Of a DNA stretch of 64,000 bases, positions 1-11,249 are shown piece by piece. The notes below the pieces were generated by a model. The model worked only from the letters and a program-made list of their open reading frames with translations, had not been told where the DNA came from and did no database searches. The translations under genes and the position numbers were made by a program. The stretch comes from Gavia stellata (taxonomy: Eukaryota; Chordata; Aves; Gaviiformes; Gaviidae). The DNA is taken from the NCBI RefSeq assembly GCF_030936135.1, contig NC_082637.1:59466044-59530043 (forward strand), in the 5' to 3' direction. Within the stretch, counting starts at the first letter, position 1, and every line of letters starts with the position of its first letter.

Positions 1-1376
1 AATGTGCCCTTATGGGCATCTATGCTTTTTCATCTGATTCTTGATTATCTGACTTTTTGTGCTATACTGTGCAAGTGACACATGATTGCAAAAAAACTGT
101 GAAGCAGAAGAGGCAAGCTGGAGCAGAGGAGTGTGCCACAGACTTGCTAGAAGGTCCTTTTAAATGAGTGATCTTAAATGAGCTACAGATTAACTGATCT
201 GAAAAGACCCTGAAAAACTGGAAGTAGCCTGCTTTTCACCTGGATGTATATGTTGTACTGGTTATCTGGTATACCGGTTAATATCCTTATCCATATGAAT
301 AAGCTCTGGTTTTACCTTGCTTGTAACATGAATGTGGAATAAACAAAATTAAAATAGGGAAAAATGAATAAAATAATTTATCACGGTAATATTAATTCCC
401 TGGTATTATAGGTCTTCTATTCCTCACTAGGTCTTCTTGTGTAAAACAGTATATTCTCTTTTACTCATGCAATTGCAATAAAAATAAAACCATACACTGA
501 CATCCAGATTGTAAAAATCCTGGCAATGACCATATCCCATTTTTTTCTCCTTAGGATGGGGGAGGGAGGAGGAGTCTCCGTTGTTCTCAGTGGGAGGTGC
601 TAGGTTGTGAGTTAAACCCTGCAGTGTGAGTTGCGTTCTGTAAAAACTGAGACTGTCATTTATGAGTGAGAATGCTTGGGAGCTGATTTCCTTGCCCTGC
701 AAATATATTCACTAAATAATCCCAAAGCTTTTGTGATCCAGGAAAGGTTGTAGTGCATGCATCTGCAGAAGAATTTGCTTGCTCAGTTGACTACTCGGTC
801 TGCTATGTGCTGAGGGGCCAAGCAGTGATAAGAAAATTTCACCACAAGCAAGGTATACTGGACAAGAAAACTGCTCTTTTGATACTATCCTGGAGTGGAC
901 TTTCACCTGTGCTTTTCTGTAACATAGTTCCTATTCAGACTTCTGATCGCCTTACCTAAAGTCTGATTCATGTCTGTAGTAAAGGCAAAGGTTGATGCCA
1001 GGGGAAGATGACAAGCACTACCACAACCTGTACAGTTGGCTCTCACGCTTCCCCGTGGCACAAAGATGGTGAGTGTCTCACACAGCTGTTGACTGACTCC
1101 AGTGTTTCTGATAAGGTTTTGCCAGGTTTCTGGCTTTTCCAGGAAAGCTGGTGTGCAAAATACCATGAAATGAATGGAAACTTGAGAGTAGGAATGCAGG
1201 AGCTAAACTAAGAATTTTCCCATGTTTTTTGTTGCCAGGGAAACTCACTCTCTTTTACTTGTTTCCTGTTTTTTGTATTCTTTCAGGAAGAACAACAGTT
1301 ACTTGGGCTTTGTCAGACATTCACAAGGTTTTGTTGCTATACTAACTTTCACCTTTTATATCTTCTTGTTCCATAG
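1..1376. other. unannotated AT-rich sequence
   Basis: I see no repeat family, RNA gene or convincing coding exon here. The short open frames have no recognisable motif. A GTGAGT donor-like site lies near 1066, but no acceptor with a compatible open frame could be fixed upstream of it. Confidence 0.5.
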
Positions 1377-1424
1377 ATAGGTTTTCCACTACGTTATCCA
1401 GACCTGGAAAATTACGTCATTAAG
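1377..1424 (+). other. candidate 48-nt internal exon (tentative)
   Basis: The segment is bounded by textbook splice signals. A TACTAAC branch-point match and a pyrimidine tract end in CCATAG just before it, and AAG|GTAAGA follows it. Exactly one frame is open; it gives 16 residues, IGFPLRYPDLENYVIK, in phase 0 at both ends. I do not recognise the peptide. Neighbouring exons could not be placed, so this may be chance. The splice signals are seen in the sequence; coding is inference. Confidence 0.2.
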
Positions 1425-3419
1425 GTAAGACTTTATTTTTTTTTTTTTTTTAATTTTATAAAGCACAACACCATTCTAGAGTCTGACCAGGCATCCAAGA
1501 AACAAGTGATAACAGCAGGTAGAAATTTAGATTAAAAACTGAAGTGGTAAAGGCCAATGATGTCTAATTCATTATGTTCACATTCCCAATTCTCTTCTAC
1601 AACTCAGATCCTATTCTACAGCTGTGTGCTTAGGTACATTCAAGGCATATTTAGGACTACGGTATGGGCCACTGTGGTGATCCTGACCAGAAGATTATTG
1701 TTCAGAGCTAATGATCCACAAAACAGCTATCTTGAGTAGATCTTAGCCTGTGCTATGCTGCACTATGCAGAATGTATGTCTTGGCCTTCAGGCCTGCCTT
1801 GTGCTGTGCATATCTCTTGGCTGCAGGCTAAAACTTATCTGTCTGATTGTAACAGAGGAGCCTGCAGGCAGCTTCCATTTGATACAAGGATTACACCACT
1901 TGCATGTCCTTTCCTTTATCTAAAAGTGCAGCAAGAAGCTCTTTTGTGAACAGCATCTTTGTTGACAGTAGAAATGATGAACAGAGTTATTTCCCTTTGG
2001 CATCCCTGCCCAGATTAAACTCCAGGTGGGTTTGGCTTTTCTAACTGCATCTCTGTATGCTCAGACAGTGTCTCTGTATTCCTCCCAGGTTGCCTGTCCC
2101 TGCTTCCACTCTCTGTAAGCTTCCTTTTTTGGTTCTGGGTTTTCCCAAGAGCCATTTGTTCATCCATGCAGGCATCCTGGCAACTTTGCCTGACTTTCCG
2201 CTCATTGGGATGGACTACTCTTGAGCTTGAAGGAGGTGCTGTAGCAAAACTAGTTCAGAGAAGGTATAAGGTGCACATTCCTAAATACTTTTCATGTGGA
2301 CAATTTAGTTAGTAATGTGGTGGCCATTCTGCCCGTTGCATGACTGGTTTTTGTTCTACAGCTCCAGGAAATGAGAATAGGAGAAGATAGCAAATCCCCT
2401 GCTCTTATCTAGTATATTTCTTCCACAAGTTTCAGGGTCTTCACATGGGAGGCCTATTTAAGCACAGAGACTGTACACTGAGATCTTAGCACTGGAAGCA
2501 CAGTTTTCTCCAACACTGTTCATTTTGAGACATATATATTGTTCCAAGAACAGTTAGTCTGTGTCCTTGACTGACTTTTTTAGGAAAGAGAATGCAATTC
2601 ACCTTTGTTAAAAACTGTTTTTCCTTAAATAAATAACTCAAATAAATAACTCCTCCAGTCAAGCGCATGCCAGTACCATGTTAAATTTGGAAGTGCTGGC
2701 TCCATCACGTCGCTTTGCCTTGCCTCCCCTCTCCTATGGCTTGAAGACTTGTAGAGATTAACATTTAGCATCTGGTTTTCAAGTTTAAAAAGAAAAAATT
2801 AAAATCACAAGTTCTTATGGTGGTCTCCCAGCAAATAAAGTGAGGTTGACCAGCTCCACTTCTCATATGGTGACTCTGGCCAGAATTTTCTCTTTGCTTT
2901 TTCTGCCCCATGAAGTATTGTTATGATGCCCCAGGAAAACAGATGGCAGAAGACATTGAAATGAAGAGCATAAGATACAGAGGGCTTCTCTGAGGAGGCC
3001 CTGTCCTGTCACAGTTTGAGAACAGACCACGTTGAGCTAGAACCTTAGCCCATACATGCCACATAACTTCAGCAGGTCTAGACCAGCTTATGCCAGCTGA
3101 AATGGATTGCTGTCTTGATTGATAGCAGAACACACAGAAGCTATTGCCTGAAATGTTTCAAGCACTGAATTTGACTATGGACTCAGAGTAGCACCCTGAT
3201 TCCCATATACAGACTATGCAGCTCAGACCCATCTTTTATTTATAGCATTTTATGCAGACCAAACCTTAAGAAATGCAAGAGAAAAAAATATTCTACTGCC
3301 ATGTAAAATAACTGACATGCACACAGGCAAGTGAAAGGGTTGTATCCTGTGATGGTTGCTACTCAGAAAAAAGACACAGACAGGTGGAGAAGGTGGGAGA
3401 TTAAGTGAGACCAAAAAGA
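1425..3419. other. unannotated intergenic or intronic sequence
   Basis: No repeat or gene is recognisable. A 13-bp direct duplication (AAATAAATAACTC, twice) lies near 2630-2652. A T-run follows the candidate exon at about 1435-1452. Confidence 0.5.
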
Positions 3420-4500
3420 GAAACTGTGGTAACTTGACAGTGAGGGTCTTATTAATGGAGGGACTGTGGTGGGTGCACTAGCCTCCTTAACCAAACTAGC
3501 AGTAGTTTGGTACAACCTCCAAAGGAGGCAAAGGCCTGAGCCATAGCTGGGCCAAGAACTCTGGTTTCAATCTGTTCTCTGAAAACCCACAAAGGAGCAG
3601 AGTGACACAGTGAGCATCAATGCATATGAACTTGGAACACCAATCGTGCAATTAACGCATGAATAGCGAGTGGCTTTTCCAAGACTCACTTATCAAGGAA
3701 CAAAGTTAGTTGTGGGTACAAGGACTCTCATGCCTACCTTTCCATTGCATGTGATTTGACTACAAACCAACAACTTTATTCCATAAATATGACAGCCTAA
3801 GTGAGCCTTCTTTGAGCTCTCCCTGCTTGGCAGCATGGCTGCATGGCGGTGATCTCCCCTTGAGCTGGGACGCCTCTCAACGTTGCTCTCAGGGCAGAGG
3901 GACCTTTTACCAACAGCAGATCTTTGGATAAGTCCAATTTGAGCTCTCCCTGAACTGCAGCTGGACTGCACGCCAGGTGACTCTTCCCTTGAGCAGGGAT
4001 GCCTCTCAAGGTTTGAGATTCCTTACCTGAGACTAAAAGATCCTTCCTTCCCCAAGGCAGACAGATCCCTTACTTGTGACAGATCCTCGGTAAGTGACTA
4101 ATAGCATGCTGAATTAATATTAATGAAACATTACTAATCCATGTAGCTACTCAATATTAATTATTATAAACTTTGAATAGATAATTCCATTAAACGTAAA
4201 CCGTTGTACAAGTCTGAGACTAAGATTGGACCTAGCCGGACCGAGGCTCAGTAAGGAGTTTAGAAAGAAAGGGAGTCCACTCTGAACCTCGTGACTCAAC
4301 AGGAGGGTCTTCCTTACCCTTTGCACCTCCAATCTCTGTGTGAATCATTCTAACTCAATTCTAACTCAATTTTCCTTTGCATGTTTCTTCAATGCAGTAA
4401 TTAATAAGGTGAACCTCACCATCAAACTTATTGAGCCTTGTCAAACCCCTGTTAAACTTTGTTAAATTCCATTGAATTCATTGAACTCTGTCAAATTATG
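3420..4500 (+). mobile_element. LTR-like element, probable solo LTR (boundaries approximate)
   Basis: A TATA-like ATAAATA at about 3783 is followed by GC-richer, R/U5-like sequence (about 3800-4080) and then a segment (about 4205-4470) clearly repeated at 45685-46140 in the same orientation. Shared blocks include GGAGTTTAGAAAG and CTCTGAACCTCGTGACTCAA. The layout of promoter, transcribed leader and AT-rich tail fits an LTR of an avian endogenous retrovirus, but no clean TG...CA ends or target duplication could be fixed. The dispersed repeat is seen directly; calling it an LTR is inference. Confidence 0.45.
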
Positions 4501-4507
4501 ATTTTAC

Positions 4508-4775
4508 CTCAGTAAAACATATTGCTGCTTCTCTCTTTTGAGTGAAGTACATTCCACTCATTTGCAAAAGGGACCCACAGGCCACTCCAGCACTGAAGAA
4601 CAACTTTGGGAGGATGGGAAGGACTCCCATGTACAGTACAGGGAGTGATCCCAAGTCAAAGATAAGTTTCAGTGCACGCTGGCTTTTTGCTTGAAAATCA
4701 TCTTTCCCACAGATGTCTTTAATATATGTGTCAGGACATTCCTCTGCTCTGAATTTGTAGTAGTGTAGTTCACTT
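4508..4775 (-). CDS. candidate 268-nt internal coding exon, product unknown
   Basis: On the minus strand a long pyrimidine tract ending CCTGTACAG precedes this segment and GAG|GTAAAA follows it. Only one frame is open: one nucleotide completing a split codon, then 89 codons ending exactly at the donor. The peptide begins SELHYYKFRAEECPDTYIKD and contains a hydrophobic stretch (LPVLYMGVLPILPKLFF, about residues 51-67). I do not recognise the family. Two shorter candidate exons upstream on the same strand (5422-5374 and 5645-5591) join it in compatible phase, which raises the chance of a real gene. No downstream exon was found; the next 1.1 kb is LTR-like. An open frame this long can occur by chance in a 64-kb window, so the call is tentative. 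Confidence 0.3.
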
Positions 4776-5373
4776 CTGTACAGGTAAAAAACAGGGGAAA
4801 AAAAAAAGCATCTCTGAGGGTGGGGGAGAAAGGGAGGCCAAAAGGCACAAATAGTCAGCACATTGGGCCTCAAGGGAATCTGCTTTCTCTGCCTGTCTGT
4901 GTATCTTCCTTCCTAGCATTTAGTTGCCTGAGATGTTATGGTCTGACATATCCGTTTGAACCTCCACTACGTAGGATAGATACAATGTATTGGTGTGATT
5001 ATGTAGGGACTGCCAACAGTGCAGCAATCAATGTCATTAAAAGTTATGTCAGGCAGAATGCTGGCAATGAATCAAAGTTAACAAGTTTTTCAGTGCTCAG
5101 AATATAAACCAACAACACCAGTAGTCCAGGATGATATGGCAGTATCCTTTCAATAAATGACGTTCACATTAAGATCTTAGCAGTGCCAGTTTACAGCATC
5201 TGAAACTGATTTATGCTGTGCTGTTCTGTAGGTGTAGGATACTTGTCCCCTTGTGCAGACTGCACGAGCATTGGGGATGGAGTTCTTGTCACTCAACTTT
5301 AAGCATTGCAAAAGGTAAGCACTTCCATTAAGCTAGCTTCCCGGTCAATGGTATTCCTGTTAGGGATACTTAC
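4776..5373 (-). other. interval between two candidate exons
   Basis: This 598-bp stretch would be an intron if the candidate minus-strand gene is real. It also holds acceptor-like and donor-like signals on the plus strand around 5229-5315 with no convincing long frame. No repeat is recognised. Confidence 0.3.
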
Positions 5374-5422
5374 CTTAAGACACAATGATTTCCCTCTGGA
5401 GGCATCCATTTCTTTCCACTAA
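5374..5422 (-). CDS. candidate 49-nt internal exon, product unknown
   Basis: The minus-strand acceptor is CTCTTCCTGTAG and the donor is AAG|GTAAGT, a full consensus match. The only open frame reads SGKKWMPPEGNHCVL with two nucleotides left over at the 3' end. Those join the single leading nucleotide of the 4775-4508 candidate to make an arginine codon. A 49-nt frame carries little weight alone; its value is the phase match on both sides. The family is not recognised. Confidence 0.25.
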
Positions 5423-5590
5423 CTACAGGAAGAGCCTAGAAATCTGAGCCACTAAGTGCCTCTGACCCAGGAATCCTCTCCTTCCCAAGAGAATTGTTTA
5501 TTTTTCTCTCCTTCAGCACTGTCAGAGCTGAGTAGAGAGACTTTAGTGTTGAGCAAGAACAGCCTCTTTCCAGAAAAACCACTGTCCTAC

Positions 5591-5645
5591 CTGGCTCAAA
5601 ATCTTGCGGTCCCATACTAGGTCCCTCTAGAGAGCACAGCGCAGA
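5591..5645 (-). CDS. candidate 55-nt internal exon, product unknown
   Basis: The minus-strand acceptor CCTTTCATCCCATATTTATAG precedes it and CAG|GTAGGA follows. Its frame is 18 codons (SALCSLEGPSMGPQDFEP) plus one nucleotide, which completes a valine codon with the first two bases of the 5422-5374 candidate. An in-frame stop lies just upstream of the acceptor, so a real exon would have to start here. Weakest of the three linked candidates. Confidence 0.2.
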
Positions 5646-8600
5646 CTATAAATATGGGATGAAAGGCTGGAGATTACCAGAGCAACAAAACAAATCACAT
5701 TGCTATCATCTAACTGCATAGTTATTCTGGATCACACAAGAGACAGAGGAATCTGGAGCACTAAGTTCTTCTGGACAGTGTATCTGTGAGAAGAGTTTTG
5801 CTTCTGCTAAAGAGAAAATGTTAACCCCATTTGACAGATGAGAAACAAGAAATTTATGGAGAGTTACTGTTGCTCTAAGAGCAAGCTACAGAGTATACAT
5901 TCTCCAGAAGAGCTTGTCTGTAAACTCCAGCTTGTTTTTTAGCCTCCTGTTACTGAACGAATATTCATGTGAACAGACATGGTGAGGAATGCACCTTACT
6001 ATTCATCCCTGAAGTTAAAAAATACAGATTATTGCCTAGTTTTCCTTCAACTTACTTAAACACTAATCCATTTTATAGCCTACAACAATTGAAACTAGGA
6101 AAAAAGGCCGTGTCTGGACATAGACTTGAAAAATAACATAGATTCAGGCCAATAAAAAAGAAATTTCCTGAAATAAAATCAGGTTTTAAGGATGAAACCT
6201 AATCCAAATAGGTTGCATCAGTTATACCAGTAGACATATTCTCACACTGTGCTAACATCTTTTCAGATACATTTTGATTTTGGGGCAGATTTGTTGATGG
6301 CAACTTGGAAGTGCTATTATGAAAATAGGAAATAATAGGAGACAGGATATAACAACACATATCACTAAGAAAATTAGTAAAGCCCTAATACTTATTAATT
6401 AAATAGATGATAAACTGAATTTTCCTTATTTCTCCTTTGCCCAGCTTAGCTTATGTCCTCAGGTCAGTTTGTGCCCCCTAGTTCCTGTTTATACTTCTGC
6501 ATTTACTGCTTTGCTTTGCTATGTTCTAGGGTAAATTTTTATTTGTGGTGCAGTGTTTGGTTACAGACTCTCTAGAAATGGAGCTATCACAAAACCACGG
6601 GGATGATATCTGGCGGCATTGGTTGTGGTGCAATGATACATTGCTCCTGAACCTGAAATCAGGTCCGGAACCTAAATTAGTTTCTACAGCTTGTCTTTCT
6701 TTGGGTTAGTTACTTTAAGAGATGACAATTCATTTTTTTCAGCGAATTGTCCCTATAATGTCAACTCTCTGACTTTGTTCTTTGCCAAGCCTCTAGACAT
6801 AGCCCTGAAAAAGTGAATTCTCAAGTGAAACCAATTTCCTATCATTTTCAGAATCACAACTGCATCAAAACATGAGTACACATAGTTAGGTAGATTAGAT
6901 TCAGATTTCATTCACAGCAAAATCAAATCAGATGCAAGATGGGACTTTTAAATCCTATCTTAACGCGGTAACAATTTTTGAAAATATTTTTAAAAGGTCA
7001 AAGACAAACAAAATTACATCAAAATTTGGTTAGTGAAAATGTATTTTTGGTCCATTCGGTGTAGCATGTTTGAAATAATTTGCGTTTTTTGTAGTAACAG
7101 ATTTAAACTAGTCAGATAATTGCTGGGATACTATTTAGACCACCCTACTTTTACATGAAGTTAATTGAAAATTAGAATCAAGTGTTGATCATTTTGGTAA
7201 TTTGGCCTCTTTGTTAAGTTCCTCTACATCACCCTTTGCAGAACTACTCCACATGCAATTAACAGATGAATGTGGAGGTGTACACGCTTTGAAGGGTGCT
7301 AGAAATTTGACAAATTGTTGAGAAAAGTCTAATATCAAATCTGTGCTCAGAACATACAGGTATGAGAAATCCAGGAGATATTGATGTGGCCAACGTGATA
7401 GAGAATTTTTCCTGAAGCTGTGTTTTCTCAACCTGTTGAATTAATGCCTTGGCTTCTGAAGGTGGGTTACATTCAGTTCAGATGTGATTAAACGAGAACC
7501 TTTAAGCAAAAAAACCAGTACATAAATAACCAACCTTTTCAGTTGTTACAACATCACAAATCCCAGGAGGGTCAGATATGCAGAGATCTCTTCCAAAGGG
7601 CATCTGAAAAAAGTTACTTCTTTTTGTTATTACACTTTTTAAAAGCTGTGTTATTTAGCCAGGGTGGCAGAGAACACTTGTTTTATTTTTGTTTCTCCAC
7701 ATGCTTCCTTAGATTGTTATCTTCAATTACATCATCTGACTTGTGAAGAGTTTTTCACATCCATCAGAGAACAACAAACAGCAGATTGTTTGTGCTTAAG
7801 TTTGTTTCAATGGCAAAATAAGGTAAAATAAGAGATGATTTCTGTATACACATGTTGTCTTTCTATAATCAAAATTGGATACTGTGTGGTTTGAGTCTGT
7901 AACCACATGTGAGTAATTGCACACTGCCACCTGCTCTTTGGCAGCTGCTATCGTTATGTTAGGACCACATGCATTATTTCGGGAGAAAGGCAAGCAGCCA
8001 AGAGGATCATTCTTGCTGCATGCTGGTCCAAGTTGGGTAAGTCATCAGCACAGGGGCACCAGGACCTCACATTCTTTTTGCAAACTTGCACAGACACCCG
8101 TTCCCACCCTGGATTGTATTTTCCTAATTTTCCTAATCCTAATCTACAAGTGTTCAGCATTATAGTAGAGAAGTGGTGCTATGTTGAGAATGCTGGAAGC
8201 TATGTATAAATGCCACCCTTCCCTGATGATGGTTGTAAGAAAGACATGCTGCAGTCTGAAGTGAGAGTACGCAATTCTTACACAGACACAGGCCCAAAAC
8301 CCTAAAAACACCTCCCCTCCAAAGACCGAAAGGCACAGGCAAGTCTCCTGAAGAACTACTATTGTCTGGGATGCTATTTAGCTAGCATACTGCTTTCAGC
8401 AGGACTAAGGCACACTTGTGGAGAAAAGAAGTTCAAGGCAGAAACCAAGAGTGGATTCTGAACCCTATCTTTGTGACCTAAAAAAACCCATTTTGAACTG
8501 GGTACTGAGAGGCACGTGGTGATGACAGTAAGGAGAATGCATCCTCTGTTTCACCTTTCCTGTATTCACTGCTACACGCTGTGGAATAATTGCTGGAGGT

Positions 8601-8712
8601 AATTTAAGAATTAAATTTATATTAAAGGTACAGCATTGAAGAAATCTTCAGGGTGGAGTGTGGTGAATATGCAAGGAATCCATCCCACAGAAGTTCCCTA
8701 GGCAACCTTAGA
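5646..8712. other. unannotated sequence
   Basis: No repeat family, RNA gene or supported exon was recognised in this 3-kb stretch. Short open frames (for example 7189-7431 minus and 7917-8165 plus) have no motif and no splice support. Confidence 0.5.
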
Positions 8713-9763
8713 TGTTGGCAGCACCAGGGGAGCTTGGTGTGCTGACTCTAAGAGAAACTACACGGAGGGTGGAGCGGAGTGAAGACACCGCGGCCAGGCT
8801 CTGTGATAAGACGGGAACTGGAAGGTACTATGGAACTGACAAGCTGCATATTTACTACCCTGAACTGCATATTTACCACCCTGAGCCAACAGTCTGTCAT
8901 TTTTTGACAAAATACTATCCTTTGGGTGAACTTTGCTCATTATAATCTCATCATAATACCAGAAAACACACCTCCATCCCAAAGCTACCCACCTCCAAGG
9001 TGCGACCACCCCTCACTGAGCTTGCGCTCTGAATTTTTCTTAGTCTATACCTTTAAAAGTAAATGAGAAACTTTTACACCAATTACAATAGAGGTATGTA
9101 TGACTAGAGTCACTCATGCTCCACCTGTAAGGACAAATAATATAAAAATGGCTTAAGAGAGGAAGGATGCCAGGGAAGATACCATCGCAGACCACCTTTG
9201 ACACCTGGGATCAGTCGACGGGCTGAGCCTCTCTTCCCCCTACAGGGACGCCTTTGGGTAAGATTCGAACACTTGGTTATACCAAGTGCTTCCCCGGGAA
9301 ACTTAGAAATCTCTATAGAGTTGCTTTATAACTTAATGTGTTTGTAGCCAGGCTATATTACTCATATTCTTGGTATTTGCACATGCTTTGCAAGCAGTAA
9401 TTTTATCACCGGCAATCCAAAAGAACTTGTGTATCTGTTGCTTCAATAAACTGCACTATTCACTAATCTAGCTGTGAGAGTTCTCATTGAACGCCACCAA
9501 ATCCCTTAAGTGTGGCCGTGCTAGTTCATGGAACGCGACTAGACTGAAAGTGTGCAGTGTTACGAGTGTATCCGTAATCGTGAGAGTTCAATACATTGAA
9601 TGCGACCAGACTTGTAACATCCTGACGATGTTAACGAGCGTATCCGTAATCGTGAGAGTTCAATACATTGAAAGTGACCGGACTTGTAACATCCTGATGG
9701 TGTTACGAGTGTATCTGTAATCATGAGAGTTCAATACATTGAACACGACTGGACTTGTAACAC
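8713..9763 (+). mobile_element. probable solo LTR with tandemly repeated 3' end
   Basis: The element can be read as TGTT...AACA. It has a TATA box (TATAAAAATG at 9141), a downstream leader and a poly(A) signal AATAAA at 9445-9450, in the order expected of U3-R-U5. Its 3' end is expanded into repeats of about 71 bp. Flanking 4-mers TAGA and CAGA resemble a mutated target duplication. No internal retroviral genes adjoin it. The signals are seen; the solo-LTR call and exact ends are inference. Confidence 0.55.
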
Positions 9764-9764
9764 A
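9473..9764 (+). repeat. tandem repeat, unit about 71-72 bp, 3 clear copies plus a degenerate one
   Basis: Clear unit starts are at 9558, 9629 and 9701. Each contains CGTGAGAGTTCAATACATTG or a near copy and CTTGTAACAT or CTTGTAACAC. A degenerate partial copy (GTGAGAGTTCTCATTGAACG) starts near 9473. The array forms the 3' end of the LTR-like element, so it probably arose by slippage or unequal exchange inside U5. Confidence 0.9.
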
Positions 9765-9882
9765 GAAAAATTGGGCATCACTCAGAATCTAAGCCTAGCC
9801 GCCCCCAGCCCCTCTGATATCTGAGGACAAGCTGGAACACAAGGGGGTTTATTTTCTGCCAAATTGCCTTGCCCTTTAATGC

Positions 9883-9919
9883 AACACACGCACACACACA
9901 CACACACATATATATATAA
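9883..9919. repeat. (CA)n(TA)n microsatellite
   Basis: An alternating CA run with one G interruption passes directly into a TA run. Confidence 0.95.
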
Positions 9920-11249
9920 TCTTTAGAAACACAGTGGAATGCTTCAGAGAAAGACATGACCCAGCCATCAGTGTCTCTGTTCTCTTCCAAACTAAGACCC
10001 CAAAGTTTTAGCCAGTAGTTCTTATCCTTCCTTTGTAGGCTTAGGTGAGTTGTAATTTACCAGGCTATTTGCTACCTTTTTTCCATGGAGATTTTACTAA
10101 GCACTAAAGAAAAAAGCTTGTCATGTTTTCTTGGGCAAATCAAGAAACTCCCTTCTGTTAATTGCTTGGAGTGGGCAAGACAGAAGGTGGTGCTTCTTTC
10201 AGCCCACACTTTTTCTGCTGTTGTCTCTTTCACATTGAGCAAAAGGTGAGCATTTACATGTGCAACAAATACTAATTTATGCAGTTCTCCCCCTCCTCGG
10301 TCTGGTCAGCTGTGGGAACACAGCTAGAATGCACAAATGCCAAAGTAGGGATGCCTCAGTTTAAAAGGTTTTAGCATCAATTTGAGGACACTATAACCCC
10401 TTGTTCCCCAGGAGCAGCACAACCTCCAGGCCATATAGATTCTTGCCTCCTCTTTGACACTATTTTTCTTCTTCAGTTTTTGTTCTGCATCTATTATTCC
10501 TTTCAGAAAAAGTGTGTTCACTGTGCGCTATTCTCTATGGTCACTGTATTGTTGTTAATACAAGCAGAAGGGCTGAAATAGGCTACCCTTGCCTGACCAT
10601 GCTGGAAATCAAAAACAACTGCAAGCAATGACAGAACTGTGTGGAGTGTTTAGGAATCACTCTAAGGCTGTTTAAGCACCTTCTTCATTCAGCTTCTCAC
10701 TGGCAACAAACCTGACCCAGGACAGGAGCCTCTTAAGCATATTATTTTCTCCCCAAAATGTCTACGATTGTTGGAAAACACATATGGGATGTTGACATTT
10801 CCAAAGCAATTAAAGTATCTGAAACACTAAAAGGCCACAGTTGGTATTCAAGACCTGTAAATTCTTGCCTTCAAAATGAAAATATCATGGTATTCTTAGT
10901 TCTGGTTTCCTTACTCAAGGTATTCCTGAAGCAGTTTGGCTTTTCATGCCCAGACCTCTGCATCTGTTACATTTATACTGATTTTGGCAGACTGTAGAGA
11001 AGATACAGCCCAAGTCATAAAATTCTTATACTAATTTGGATAAAAAAATCATCTCCACCTGAACTTTGCCATGTGCTAGCCACTGCAAACTAAGTTTCCC
11101 CTTTGCTCTTTCCTTCCCCAGGATGACGAGAGACAGAGTTCATGGCGAGGTCTACACTGCTAAGCTCAGGTGTGGGTGCTCAAGTAGTTTGAAAAAAAAT
11201 CTGTCTTTCAGTTAGGCATGGACAACATAAGTTGAGATCTACTGAAAAA
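9920..11249. other. unannotated sequence
   Basis: No repeat or gene is recognised. Short frames at 10324-10521 (minus) and 10758-10997 (plus) have no motifs or flanking splice signals. Confidence 0.5.

Noticed and set aside
1008..1066. Plus-strand exon-like frame (KHYHNLYSWLSRFPVAQ) ending at a GTGAGT donor
   Set aside because: The acceptor upstream would put a stop in frame, and the phase does not fit the 1377-1424 candidate.
5229..5315. Plus-strand segment between TTCTGTAG and AAAAG|GTAAGC
   Set aside because: The best-looking frame stops inside it and it lies between candidate exons on the other strand.
6560..6640. Acceptor-like site and short open frames on the minus strand
   Set aside because: All readings stop within about 25-30 codons and there is no donor; ordinary for this base composition.
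9558..9764. Tandem array considered as a CRISPR-like array
   Set aside because: Units are contiguous with no unique spacers, and it sits in an LTR of a vertebrate genome.
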